In this document: in pieces, positions 43,765-52,708 of the stretch
Numbering within the stretch: position 1 is the stretch's first letter
How the letters are laid out: every line of letters starts with the position of its first letter
From: JAAYXS01 sp043820985
GTDB lineage: Bacteria; Planctomycetota; Phycisphaerae; UBA1845; Fen-1342
Direction of reading: 5' to 3'
Length of the DNA stretch: 64,000 nucleotides
Assembly (NCBI GenBank): GCA_043820985.1
Contig: JBDRDH010000127.1
Location: 10,714 to 74,713, forward strand
Translations under genes and position numbers: made by a program
Notes under the pieces: model-generated
What the model saw: the letters and a program-made list of their open reading frames with translations, nothing else
Database searches by the model: none
What the model was told of the DNA's origin: nothing

Positions 43765-44595
43765 CTACTTGCTGCCGATTCGGCCTTCCATGGGCGACGA
43801 GGCGGTGGCGTATAGCTTTCTGGGAATACGACCAGCCCGGTAGGCCAGGTAGCCAGCCTCGATCGCATACTTCATGGCGCGACCCATCGCGATGGGGTCC
43901 TGGGCGCTGGCAACGCCGGTATTCAATAGCACGCCATCGGCGCCCAGCTCCATCGCCACGGTGACATCGGAGGCCGTCCCGACACCCGCATCGACAATCA
44001 CGGGATAATCCGGATCGTCACCTTTGAGCTCCTCAAGGATGATCCGAATATTGTTTGGATTCAGGACTCCCTGACCACTGCCGATCGGTGAGCCGAGCGG
44101 CATGACGCTGGCGACGCCGGCGGCCTTGAGCTTGCGGGCCAGGACCGGATCGTCGTTGCTGTAGGCCATGACGATGAAATCCTCGGTGAGCAATGTCTCG
44201 GCGGCCTTCAGCGTCTCGATCGGATCGGGCAATAGGGTCTTCTTATCAGCCAACACCTCGAGCTTGACCCACTTGGCGCCGGGATTCTCCATGCCTTCGA
44301 GCAGCTCGCGCCCGAGCCGCGCCGAGCGGATCGCGTCCTCGGCACTGAAGCAGCCGGCCGTGTTGGGCAAAATCGTGTAACGCTTGAGATCCAGGAAATC
44401 GAGCAGACTGCGACCCTGCTGGTCGTATAGCCGCTCGCGCCGGACCGCGACCGTCACGACTTCGCAGCCGGAGGCCTCAAGCGCCGCGCGCATCATCTCA
44501 TAATCCGGCGCGCCGTCGCGCAAGTATTTCCCGGTCCCGACAAACAAACGTGAGCGAAATGTAAAGCCGGCGATTTCCAGGGGGGCTGGATCCAT
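43765..44595 (-). CDS. thiG: Thiazole synthase ThiG
   Basis: Forms the thiazole ring of thiamine from deoxyxylulose-5-phosphate, ThiS thiocarboxylate and dehydroglycine. 276 aa. Motifs: FTFRSRLFVGTGKY, ILPNTAGCFSAEDAIRSARL, KWVKLEVLADKKTLLPD (the conserved Lys that forms the imine), GSPIGSGQGVLN and VDAGVGTASDVTVAMELGAD. Its ATG overlaps the thiS stop (TAATG), so the two are translated together. A third thi gene is not adjacent. Confidence 0.97.
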   Translation of the reverse strand: MDPAPLEIAGFTFRSRLFVGTGKYLRDGAPDYEMMRAALEASGCEVVTVAVRRERLYDQQGRSLLDFLDLKRYTILPNTAGCFSAEDAIRSARLGRELLEGMENPGAKWVKLEVLADKKTLLPDPIETLKAAETLLTEDFIVMAYSNDDPVLARKLKAAGVASVMPLGSPIGSGQGVLNPNNIRIILEELKGDDPDYPVIVDAGVGTASDVTVAMELGADGVLLNTGVASAQDPIAMGRAMKYAIEAGYLAYRAGRIPRKLYATASSPMEGRIGSK

Positions 44596-44795
44596 TAACC
44601 ACCTCCTACCAGGGTGACGATTTCCACGCGGTCGTCCGCGTGCAGCCGGGTCTCCGCGTAGCGCGCGCGGCGGACCAACTGTTCGTTGAGTTCAATAGCA
44701 ACCCGTTGCGGGACCAGCTCGTACTGTTCAAGCAGTTCGGCCAGAGTCAGCTCTTGGTCAAAATCTCGGGACTCACCGTTGATGGTGATCTGCAT
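44595..44795 (-). CDS. thiS: Sulfur carrier protein ThiS
   Basis: 66-aa ubiquitin-like sulfur carrier: MQITINGESRDFDQELTLAE, VAIELNEQLVRR, and the C-terminal VTLVGGG whose terminal Gly is thiocarboxylated. CAGGAG precedes the ATG. I found no TPP riboswitch in the ~127 bp upstream. Confidence 0.95.
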   Translation of the reverse strand: MQITINGESRDFDQELTLAELLEQYELVPQRVAIELNEQLVRRARYAETRLHADDRVEIVTLVGGG

Positions 44796-44856
44796 GTTGT
44801 TTGCTCCTGCGGCGAATTATAACTGGATTGCCAGTGAGAGGAAACGCGCATAAAAA

Positions 44857-44878
44857 CGCCCGGCACTGATGCCGGGCG
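44857..44878 (-). terminator. Rho-independent terminator of the HAF-repeat gene
   Basis: Perfect 9-bp stem CGCCCGGCA/TGCCGGGCG with a 4-base loop. Reading on the minus strand it is followed directly by TTTTTA, and it lies 45 bp after the stop at 44923. Confidence 0.93.
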
Positions 44879-44922
44879 GGAATAGTTGGATTGGTTTGAT
44901 GTGGTGTCTGATTTACCGCGAA

Positions 44923-46410
44923 TCAGCGCCGCCGCCACCCGATCTTCAAGCAGCACAATCCCGCCAGCGTCAGTGGTAGCAGACTGGTGAAGCCCGTGCC
45001 GCACAGGAAATACAATGGTCCCAGCACCGGCAACCGTGAAAGATCGGTAGTGCCGTCACCTGTTCCGTCGGTCTGATCGGCGTCATCCGTGCCGCCGGCG
45101 GCAATAGGTTCCAGGTCGGCGTCCGTACGCGTAACAACCGGGATCGTACCGCCATCGTCACCACCATCAACACTAAACGTAGCGGGGGTCAGCAGAAACG
45201 CCATATCAGTGGCGCCATCGACACCGCCCACTAGCCCCCAGCCGACGATTTCACCGTTGTCATTGATATCCATCGCGTGCGTCAGCCGCACCGGGAAGCC
45301 GCTGGGCAACAGCTCATTCAGGTCGGTCATCACGCCGTCCTGGTAGATGAACGCCCGGATAGCGCCAGTCGCGTCGACTGACCAGCCCACAATCTGGCCG
45401 GTGCTGTTAATGGCGGCGGCGCTGCTGTCATTACCGCCCAAGGTGCCCAGGTCATGCATCTCGCCGTCGTAGACAAAGGCGTGGGTCATCCAGTCGTCAG
45501 TGTCGGATTCGCCGACCACCAAGCCGTCGTCGTTGATGTCGCGGGCCCAACTGTTATCGCCGCCCAGGGTACCCAGGCTGGTCATCAGGTTATTGACGCC
45601 GGTGCCGTCGTCCTCGAACCAGTCCAGGTCGCCGTCGGTGTCGATGTCCTCCGGAACAATCAGGAAGGCCGAGTATCCGTAGCTGGCGTTGTATGACCAG
45701 CCGACGGCCTCGCCAACATTGTTTACGGCACTGGCACTACTGTTCTCATCGAGTGCCTGGAGTGTGCCCAGGTCGATCAAGGTGGGATTAGTGGGGGCCT
45801 CACAAGTGACATCCACACTGGCCCAGTTGCCATTGGTGGGCGAGACCAGGAACGCATGTACATTGCCATGGCCATCAACGTCGGATACGCCCACGACGAA
45901 AAGTCCGTTGCGGCTGATGCCGGTGGCTCGGCTACGCCAGCCGCCGGGCAGGGTGCCCAGGTAGGTGACCGCGTCGCCGGGGTAGGGGCTGGACAGATCG
46001 GACATCACGGCTGGACGGAAGATGCAGGCATGCATGTAGGCCCCGCCGAGAATATCCTGCTCGCCGGTCTCGTCGGTTGGTGAGATTGGCGTGCATTGCG
46101 TGGTGCCGACGACGTAGTCGGTATTGGAGATATCGAAGGCCGCGCCGGAGTACAGTTGCAGTGTCTTGGCGCCCCAGTTGTACTCTTCATTTAAGTCGAG
46201 CAGGTCGCCGTTCTGCCAGTGAAAGGCGTGCATCAACTGGTCAAGGTTATGAGAGCGACCAACCACCTGGCCATAGTCGTTGAGGGCGTAAGCCTGGCTG
46301 TCGCTACCGTCGAGCGTGCCCAGCTCGGTGGCCCGGTAGCTCTGACCTGGAGCCAATGACGTAACGAGTACCAGCAAAACAGGCAACGCTAGGATTCCGG
46401 AAGTGCGCAT
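44923..46410 (-). CDS. Secreted HAF-repeat protein with C-terminal anchor
   Basis: A 495-aa exported protein with signal peptide (LALPVLLVLVTSLAPGQS). A series of HAF repeats follows, each built around LGTLDGSDSQAYALNDYGQV or LGTLGGDNSWARDINDDGLV followed by VG(R/E)S; six or so copies span residues 25-400. The C-terminus has an Asp/Gly-rich linker, a hydrophobic helix (SLLPLTLAGLCCLKIG) and WRRR, like PEP-CTERM/LPXTG-type sorting tails. The fold is probably a beta-propeller-like or repeat shell; the role is unknown. ATG 46410 and GTG 46413 are both possible, after GAGGAT. Confidence 0.82.
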   Translation of the reverse strand: MRTSGILALPVLLVLVTSLAPGQSYRATELGTLDGSDSQAYALNDYGQVVGRSHNLDQLMHAFHWQNGDLLDLNEEYNWGAKTLQLYSGAAFDISNTDYVVGTTQCTPISPTDETGEQDILGGAYMHACIFRPAVMSDLSSPYPGDAVTYLGTLPGGWRSRATGISRNGLFVVGVSDVDGHGNVHAFLVSPTNGNWASVDVTCEAPTNPTLIDLGTLQALDENSSASAVNNVGEAVGWSYNASYGYSAFLIVPEDIDTDGDLDWFEDDGTGVNNLMTSLGTLGGDNSWARDINDDGLVVGESDTDDWMTHAFVYDGEMHDLGTLGGNDSSAAAINSTGQIVGWSVDATGAIRAFIYQDGVMTDLNELLPSGFPVRLTHAMDINDNGEIVGWGLVGGVDGATDMAFLLTPATFSVDGGDDGGTIPVVTRTDADLEPIAAGGTDDADQTDGTGDGTTDLSRLPVLGPLYFLCGTGFTSLLPLTLAGLCCLKIGWRRR

Positions 46411-46641
46411 CACATATCCTCTGTATCTGTCGTGTTCAAGAGGCGCAGTTTCTGCCTAAACAGCCGGCGGAGGACAGGTGCACACCAAGTACCGGAAGCC
46501 TCCGCGGGGCAGTGATACGCAATGGTTATCGTCATTCACTCCGGTTGCCTTCATGTTGGTACACGAGAGCTGTGTTTGCGGTGCTGAAGCTACTGGCAGC
46601 ATCAGGATTATCGGGCGTAACGCCAGGTCTGCGCAAATCCT

Positions 46642-46662
46642 GGGATTGAGGATTGAGGGGGG
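46642..46662 (+). repeat. Left copy of GGGATTGAGGATTGAGG repeat
   Basis: GGGATTGAGGATTGAGGGGG followed by GTGTTACGCTC; matched by a similar block at 49252-49295 (GGATTGAGGATTGAGGGGTG then TGCGCTC) on the far side of the LVIVD gene. Confidence 0.75.
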
Positions 46663-46686
46663 TGTTACGCTCCTGGTGTGCCCGCT

Positions 46687-46791
46687 GGGCCGAGATTCCT
46701 ATCTCGGCCCCGAAGAAGCAGGATTCCTATCCTGCCCCGCGCGCGGGCGAGGATTCCCGCGAATGTGGGTGCGAGAAGGGATTCTCGCACC
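46687..46791 (+). repeat. Array of four adjacent palindromes
   Basis: (1) GGGCCGAGAT-TCCT-ATCTCGGCCC at 46687-46710; (2) GCAGGAT-TCCT-ATCCTGC at 46718-46735; (3) CGCGGG-8-CCCGCG at 46742-46761; (4) GGTGCGAGAA-GGGA-TTCTCGCACC at 46768-46791. Stems are perfect and every unit contains GATTC, GATTCC or a similar core, though the stem sequences differ. Confidence 0.85.
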
Positions 46792-46911
46792 AGCAGATAC
46801 TTCGGAGGTCGCGGACGTGCCGCCCGCGATGTTGATCGTATCCAACATTAGTCTCGCAGGGTGTGTGGCAATGAGATATAATTATGTGTGTTCATTTCGG
46901 GAGGACTCGCC

Positions 46912-49247
46912 ATGTGCGCGGAAACGTCGCAGTTGTGCGGTCGACCGGTCGTCGGATTTTACGCCATACGCCGCGTCGTGGTGCTGGCGCTGGGCGGGTT
47001 GCTGGCCGCAGCTCCCGCCAGCTTGGCGAACGAACCCGACCGGTCGGTGCGGCGGCTGCCGATCTGTAGCTCATGGGGCGGGCTGGCTGGGGATGTGGTG
47101 TTCCTGCCCGATCAGCCGCATATCGGCGTGGTCGGCCTGGGGCCGCGCCTCGAAATCGTCGACCTGACAGACCCGCAGGCGCCGGAGCACCTGGGCTCGT
47201 TGTCGTTCTTCTGCCCGCCAGAGGATATTGCGGACATGGCGGTTCTTGGAGACCACGTCTTCGTCGCAACGCGTCCTCATGGATCGCCGGGAGGCACTGA
47301 CCACGCCCCGCTGAGTCCCCGCGGTGCGAACCTACCCAGAGGTTTTTATGTAGTCGACGTATCGAACCCCGCCCGACCGCGGCTGGCGGGCAGCGCGCCG
47401 GGAGATAACATATTTCACGAAATCGAGCTGTACCGGGAGCAGGGTTCCTACCGCTCCTGGGCCTTCCTCCGCTACTCGAATAGTATCGAGGCCTTCGACA
47501 TCAGCGACCCGCGGGCTCCCGCGCCGCTGGGCGACGTCCTGCAAAGCGTAGACGCCATGAAGGTGTTGGGGGATTACCTCTACTGTCTTGTACATTACCC
47601 GATCACCGGCGTGCGCATTTACCGCCTCGGCAGTCAGCCGCTGCGGCGCGGCGCGCGCGGACCCCTCCTGACGCTGGTCGGCGAGGTGGCGCTTCCGCCC
47701 GAGGCCGACGTCTGGGACATCCACGAACTGGAGGTCTCCGGGGACTGTGCCTACTGCAGCGCCGAGATCGACGATATCGACGTGGATATCGACGTGATCT
47801 TCGTGGTCAACGTCGCCGATCCCACGCAGCCGGCCGTGGTGGGCTCCGTCGGCGGGTTCCTACACGGCAATGACCTGGCGGTCAGCGGCGACTACCTGTT
47901 TGTCGCCGACTGGCCGGGGGTTCCTCTTATCACGGCCTCTGGGCCGAGGCCAAGGGCCTGGCCGTGCTCGACATCTCGGATCCCGCCGCCCCGCAGCACG
48001 TGGGGCAGTACAAGCCGCGCGGCCTGGTGTACGGCGTGGAGGTGGTCGGCGAGCGCGCGTACGTCATGGACGAGGCCGAAGGTCTGCTGGTGCTGGACGT
48101 CAGCGACCCGACCGACCCGCTGCCGCTGGGCAAGGTCTACTCCCCGGCGCGCGTGCGGAAGATGGAGTTGGTCGGCACCCGCTTGTACGTCACCGACCTG
48201 TTCAACGGCTTCAGCGTGCTGGACGTGTCGAACCCGTTTCGACCCCGGCTGCTCGACGTTTACCAGACGCCGCACCTGGGCCTGCACACGCGCTCGTGGG
48301 GGATCGACGTGGTCGGCGGCCTGGTGTATCTGGGCGCCGGCTGGGGCGGTTTTCAGGTGATCAACGTTGGCGATCCGGGGGCGACGATGTATCTGCTGGG
48401 GGAGTTCCCGTTCCCCGCGGACACGTTCGCGGCCGATGTACTGGTACAAGGGGACATCGCCCACGTCGGTCTGGGCTACGCCTCCGGTGGTGGGGTGTTC
48501 TTCAATTTCGACGTCAGCGACCCTCAGCAGATCAGTCTGGTCGGGGGTCATCCGACCTTCAGCGATCCGAGCACCATCCTGCGCGCTCCCACAACAGAGC
48601 ACCTGCTGTACTATTCGGCCCGGAACACCGGGATCATGGACAGCCAGGATCCCGCCGCGCCGGTCCAACTGTACGAAGGCTATCCGCGCGGCGGCGACAT
48701 CGCCTGCCTCGGCGACCTGCTGCTGTGTTCTGGTAAGCGTCCGGCGCGCGCGGGGGAGCGCGATGATGTCGTCGGCCTCTTCGTGCTGGACGTGTCCGAT
48801 CCGTTCAACCCGGTGGGGCTGAGCCACTTCGCGACCCTGCATCCCGCCGGGCTGGACACCTGGGACTCATTTGTCTACATGGCTACGCAGTGGGAGGGCT
48901 GGACGTGGCTGCTCGAGCTCGATCTCTCCGACCCGCTGAACCCGCAGGTGACCGGCGCGGCGACGCTGTACGCGGGGCGCTTTGTCCGGGCGACCGAGCA
49001 CTTCGTGTACGCGACCACGGACTACAGCGGCCTGTACATCATCTTCCGCGGCCTGCCCGGCGACCTGAACTGCGACGGCGCGGTCGATCCCGCCGACATC
49101 GCCCCCTTCGTGCTGGCCCTCGGCGCCCCAGACATCTACGCCGAGACCTACCCCGACTGCACCATCGCCGCCGCCGACATCAACGGCGACCAGGTAGTGA
49201 ACGCCTACGATATCGATCCGTTTATTGACTTGATCGCGGGGGGATGA
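46912..49247 (+). pseudogene. Secreted LVIVD-repeat protein with dockerin-type tail, frameshifted
   Basis: A ~778-aa exported protein built of LVIVD repeats (probably a beta-propeller): signal peptide near AIRRVVVLALGGLLAAAPAS, repeats such as PHIGVVGLGPRLEIVDLTDP and VDVSNPARPRL. It ends in a dockerin-type segment, GDLNCDGAVDPADIAPFVLA and AADINGDQVVNAYDIDPFID. The frame breaks at the GGGGG run 47916-47920: one extra G would join LFVADWPG to GSSYHGLWAEAKGLAVLDIS and restore one protein. The start is ATG 46912 with GGGAGGA. The break may be a real mutation or an assembly error in the homopolymer. Confidence 0.8.
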
Positions 49248-49251
49248 AGAG

Positions 49252-49295
49252 CGAGGATTGGGGATTGAGGATTGAGGATTGAGGGGTGTGCGCTC
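49252..49295 (+). repeat. Right copy of GGATTGAGGATTGAGG repeat
   Basis: Three and a half GGATTGA units, then GGGGTGTGCGCTC. The left copy is at 46642-46662; together they bracket the LVIVD gene and its upstream palindrome array. Confidence 0.75.
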
Positions 49296-49304
49296 TCGGC
49301 GTGC

Positions 49305-51530
49305 TTAGTGCGTTAGCGCGTAGAGCACGATGTTCGCGGCCAGGCGTTGGGCGTCGGGGCTGGTCAGGCCCCAGCAGCCGTCGAACGCCTGTCCATCCAG
49401 GCCGCAGCCTAAAGCGTATGGGCTATAGATCAGTGCCAGACGACCCTCAATCTCCAGGCCCCACAACTCTGGCGTGGTCAGATTCGGCTTTTGTCGCAGG
49501 ACGTCGGCGCCGTACGTGACGGTGGTGACGTCGAAGCCAGGTGTACCCTGGAAGATGGGGTGATCCACCGACAGGGGCTGGAGGACGGAGTCAGGGAAGG
49601 TCTGGCGGATCATGTTACGAAACGCCGCGTCGAACGGATCCGGGCCGCAACAATTGTCAACCAGCAGGAATCCGCCGCGACGCAGGTGCTCGGCTAGAGC
49701 GCTGCGCTCGGCGGCTGAAAACTCAAAGTCATAGTGCCCCGCCATGTACAGTAGCGGACAGGTGTAAAGATCCGCGTCGGTCAGGCGCAGCGGGCGGTAG
49801 GATGTGACCACGTCGAGGTTAACTTCCTGCTGGAGAAAATCCGCCAGATTCACCAGCGCACGCGGGAAAGGCCGCCAATCGCTGTCATACACAACCTGGC
49901 CAAACAACAGGGCATCACGCGCCGGCGGACGCGCATCCTGCTCGCGCTCTTCCGGCAGGATGACGACATCCAGGCGGTCGATCAGTGGTCGGCGGCCCAG
50001 CGCATACGCGGCGATATTAGTGCCTAGTTCCAACGCCAACTTGCTGGCCCCCGCTACGTCACCTTCCTGCCATAAGTATGAAATGTCCTTGGGCAGGAAC
50101 AGCACGCTCGTGCGACAGCCGACATCGAGACCTTGCAGGCCGGAAGGTGGGCAGTCGTGGATGGTATGGTAGACCGCGTGCTCGGCACCCAGCTCGTGCA
50201 GGGGGACCTCGGGGAAAGTATCGACCGCGAAAGCCTGGAAGCCATCGCTGAATTCCCGCCGGCCGCAACAGGCGCCGAATAACAGTGTGCCGCCCTGTTC
50301 GACAAACTCGCGCAACTTGGCCCGCTGGTTGGAATTCCACGTCGGGAATTCGCGGCCGTGGATATACAGCAGGGGGGCGGCGAGCCAGTCTTCGAGCGGA
50401 CTGTCAAAGCGAACCGCCTGCCAGGCGACCGGCTGACCGAGCTTGTCGCCAATGAAGGCTATCAGGTGCGCCACGCCGCGCGGATCGGGATTCCACGCAT
50501 CGTCGTCGGACCATTGCAGCTTCTGGATCAGCAGCGACTTGTGACCCTTGGCCAGGAAGAGCAGGGCGAAGGAGGTATCGACGATCTGGCTGTTCCAAAG
50601 ACCGTTGTTACTTTGGGTACGTACGAGGTAGTTGGCGCCTTCGCGGTACCAATCGTGCTTACCGAAGTACCGTTGACCGGACATCATGCCGCAGCGCTCG
50701 ACGGCATAGAGCCAGTAGTGGACGTAGGATCGCTCGCGGCGCGGATTTGTATCGGCTCGGAAATGCCGTCCCAGCCACTGCATGCCGGCGGCCAGCGGCT
50801 GGTCACTTTTCACGCGGCCACAACTCGGATCGGACCCCTTCTGTATGCCGCGCCCGGTGCCCAGACGCGCGCCGAGAATCAACAGGTCGGCCACACCGGC
50901 GGCGGTCATACTGCCGTAGCTGCTGCCGGTGGCCTGGTAGGCCCAGCCACCATCATCGTTTTGATTGCGCGTGATGGCGTTGTAGGCCTTACGCCAGACG
51001 GTTTGTGGGATCTTGACCCCAGCTTGCGCGGCGGCGTGCAGTCCGAGCATGGCGAACTGCGAGTTGGAATGATCAAAGCGCTGGGCCTTGAGACCATAGC
51101 TCCAGAGACCTTGACTGGTTTGAGCACTGATCAACCATTGGGCCGCCGCGCGGATCTCGCGAGCGTAGACTTGCGCATCTATCTCGGCCAGCACCATGAT
51201 CTTGAGGGCGACCACGTAGACGTGCTCGTTGCTCAAGCTGCTGATGTACGGCAGGGCGGCGGCGATTGCGGGAGAATCGGCGGCCTCGCCAGCGTGCAGC
51301 AGCGCCAACGTTGCCAGGCAGGTTTCGCCGCCGGGGCGATGACGTTCGGGCCAGGTACCATCGGCGTTTTGCATGGAACGCACGGCCGGCACCCCCTTGC
51401 GGATGGCCAGCTTGACCTGCGCGCCGGTTACATCAGCCCACGCCGGCACCGTAAACACCAGGCTGCTGACCAGTGCTGCCAGCAGGACAAACGCCAGTCG
51501 TTGAAGTTGGCGGCGGATCGGATGCTTCAT
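49305..51530 (-). CDS. Secreted DUF4159 protein with terpene-cyclase-like repeats
   Basis: A 741-aa exported protein (signal peptide near LAFVLLAALVSSLVFTVPAWA). Residues about 40-340 hold squalene-hopene-cyclase/prenyltransferase-like alpha toroid repeats (QNADGTWP, SQGLWSYG, NQNDDGGWAYQ). The rest holds two DUF4159 modules (RFDSPLEDWLAAPLLYIHGR..; DADLYTCPLLYMAGHYDFEF). Such proteins are common and of unknown role in planctomycetes; the cyclase catalytic DxDD motif is not visible. ATG 51530 is preferred to the longer start at 51563. Confidence 0.85.
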   Translation of the reverse strand: MKHPIRRQLQRLAFVLLAALVSSLVFTVPAWADVTGAQVKLAIRKGVPAVRSMQNADGTWPERHRPGGETCLATLALLHAGEAADSPAIAAALPYISSLSNEHVYVVALKIMVLAEIDAQVYAREIRAAAQWLISAQTSQGLWSYGLKAQRFDHSNSQFAMLGLHAAAQAGVKIPQTVWRKAYNAITRNQNDDGGWAYQATGSSYGSMTAAGVADLLILGARLGTGRGIQKGSDPSCGRVKSDQPLAAGMQWLGRHFRADTNPRRERSYVHYWLYAVERCGMMSGQRYFGKHDWYREGANYLVRTQSNNGLWNSQIVDTSFALLFLAKGHKSLLIQKLQWSDDDAWNPDPRGVAHLIAFIGDKLGQPVAWQAVRFDSPLEDWLAAPLLYIHGREFPTWNSNQRAKLREFVEQGGTLLFGACCGRREFSDGFQAFAVDTFPEVPLHELGAEHAVYHTIHDCPPSGLQGLDVGCRTSVLFLPKDISYLWQEGDVAGASKLALELGTNIAAYALGRRPLIDRLDVVILPEEREQDARPPARDALLFGQVVYDSDWRPFPRALVNLADFLQQEVNLDVVTSYRPLRLTDADLYTCPLLYMAGHYDFEFSAAERSALAEHLRRGGFLLVDNCCGPDPFDAAFRNMIRQTFPDSVLQPLSVDHPIFQGTPGFDVTTVTYGADVLRQKPNLTTPELWGLEIEGRLALIYSPYALGCGLDGQAFDGCWGLTSPDAQRLAANIVLYALTH

Positions 51531-51670
51531 GGTTTGCACAGTATAGTGCCAATGTCCGGGCATGGCCCGGTTTCTACATTTCGTTACAGCCGGTAACTTA
51601 CTGAGCTATGATTCTGGTAAGATCGTGCCCGTATGAAACGACGCGGTGCATTGCCTCTTGAGGAGACCCT

Positions 51671-52486
51671 GTGAAACTGATGGATTTGTTCAGCAATTCC
51701 AAGGTCGTGGTGGGTATGATCCACGTACAGGCATTGCCCGGTACGCCACGACATCAACAACCGCTGGCGGAGATTAGCGCGACGGCGGAAGCCGAGGCCC
51801 GCGCGCTGGCCGCCGCCGGAGTCGATGGACTGCTGATCGAGAACATGCACGATCTGCCGTACCTCTGTGGCACGGTCGGCCCGGAAATCATCGCCGGCAT
51901 GACCGCGGTAGGAGCAGCCGTGCGGCGCGCCAGCGACCTGCCCCTGGGCGTGCAGATCCTGGCGGCGGCCAATCGGGAAGCGCTGGCGGCGGCTCAGGGA
52001 TGCGGAGCGAAGTTTGTGCGCGTGGAAAACTTTGCGTATGCGCACGTGGCTGATGAGGGTTTGATGCCGACCGCCGAGGCCGGTCCATTATTGCGCTATC
52101 GCAAGCAGATTGGCGCGGATGATATCGCCATCATCGCGGATGTGAAAAAGAAGCACTCCAGCCATGCCCTGACGGCGGATGTATCCCTGGCGGAAGCGGC
52201 CCTGACCACGCAATTCGTGGGCGCGGACGGGCTCGTAGTGACCGGGACGGCGACCGGTCAGCCGACGGCGGTCGATGATGTCCGGACAGTGCGGCAGGCC
52301 GTGCAGGTCCCCGTCTGCATCGGATCGGGATTAACGCCGGAGAATCTGCCGTCGCTCTGGCCGTACGCGGACGTGTTCATCGTGGGGTCGTATCTAAAAG
52401 TTGACGGCGTGTGGTCAAATGCGCTGGACGGCGATCGTACTCGAAAGTTCATGGAGACCGCAAAGCGGCTGCGCGCGGCAGACTGA
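51671..52486 (+). CDS. BtpA/SgcQ family TIM-barrel protein
   Basis: 271 aa. The family signature is clear: VVGMIHVQALPGTPRHQQPL, AAAGVDGLLIENMHDLPY, LGVQILAAANREALAAA, DVKKKHSSHALTADVSLAEA, FVGADGLVVTGTATGQPTAV and GSGLTPENLPSLWPYADVFI. BtpA in cyanobacteria is linked to photosystem I stability, but in heterotrophs the role is unknown; an aldolase-like or sugar-phosphate activity has been suggested for relatives. GTG 51671 follows GAGGAG. Confidence 0.9.
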   Translation: MKLMDLFSNSKVVVGMIHVQALPGTPRHQQPLAEISATAEAEARALAAAGVDGLLIENMHDLPYLCGTVGPEIIAGMTAVGAAVRRASDLPLGVQILAAANREALAAAQGCGAKFVRVENFAYAHVADEGLMPTAEAGPLLRYRKQIGADDIAIIADVKKKHSSHALTADVSLAEAALTTQFVGADGLVVTGTATGQPTAVDDVRTVRQAVQVPVCIGSGLTPENLPSLWPYADVFIVGSYLKVDGVWSNALDGDRTRKFMETAKRLRAAD

Positions 52487-52593
52487 CGCGCGTTGCCGGG
52501 AACCGCCATGACGCCAAGAGCGCGGAGGACGCCAAGAAAATGGAGATGCTTCGGTTGGGTGCGATTGAACCGGTGAACGCGAGGTGGCGGGTG

Positions 52594-52662
52594 CCCCATG
52601 GCTTTAGCCGTGGGGGACGCGAATCTGTGCCCTTTTCTGGTCCTCCACCTCTAACGAGGTGG
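52594..52662 (+). repeat. Pair of intergenic hairpins upstream of tdk
   Basis: CCCCATGGCT-TT-AGCCGTGGGG (52594-52615, one G-U pair) and CCACCTC-TAAC-GAGGTGG (52645-52662). A further GAGGTGG at 52581 could compete for the CCACCTC arm. Confidence 0.55.
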
Positions 52663-52708
52663 GATGCCCAACACGCGCCATGCCCATTAGGTTGTTAAGG
52701 AAGACTGG

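Larger units (their letters stand above)
46411..46911. other. Structured intergenic region upstream of the LVIVD gene
   Basis: 501 bp between divergent genes. It holds a GGGATTGAGGATTGAGGGG repeat at 46642-46662 (recurring after the LVIVD gene) and four neighbouring palindromes at 46687-46791. The GGGAGGA at 46899-46905 serves the LVIVD gene. Confidence 0.7.

Noticed and set aside
44796..44922. TPP riboswitch upstream of thiS
   Set aside because: Conserved THI-box elements were not found; only a terminator hairpin belonging to the other gene is present.
46687..46791. CRISPR-like array
   Set aside because: The units are palindromes with different stems and no equal-length spacers; no cas genes in the window.
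46478..47167. 229-aa frame across the palindrome array
   Set aside because: It runs through the hairpins and into the LVIVD gene in another frame; no ribosome-binding site.
50358..51596. 412-aa open frame antisense to the DUF4159 gene
   Set aside because: The minus strand encodes a coherent secreted protein; this frame lacks any domain.
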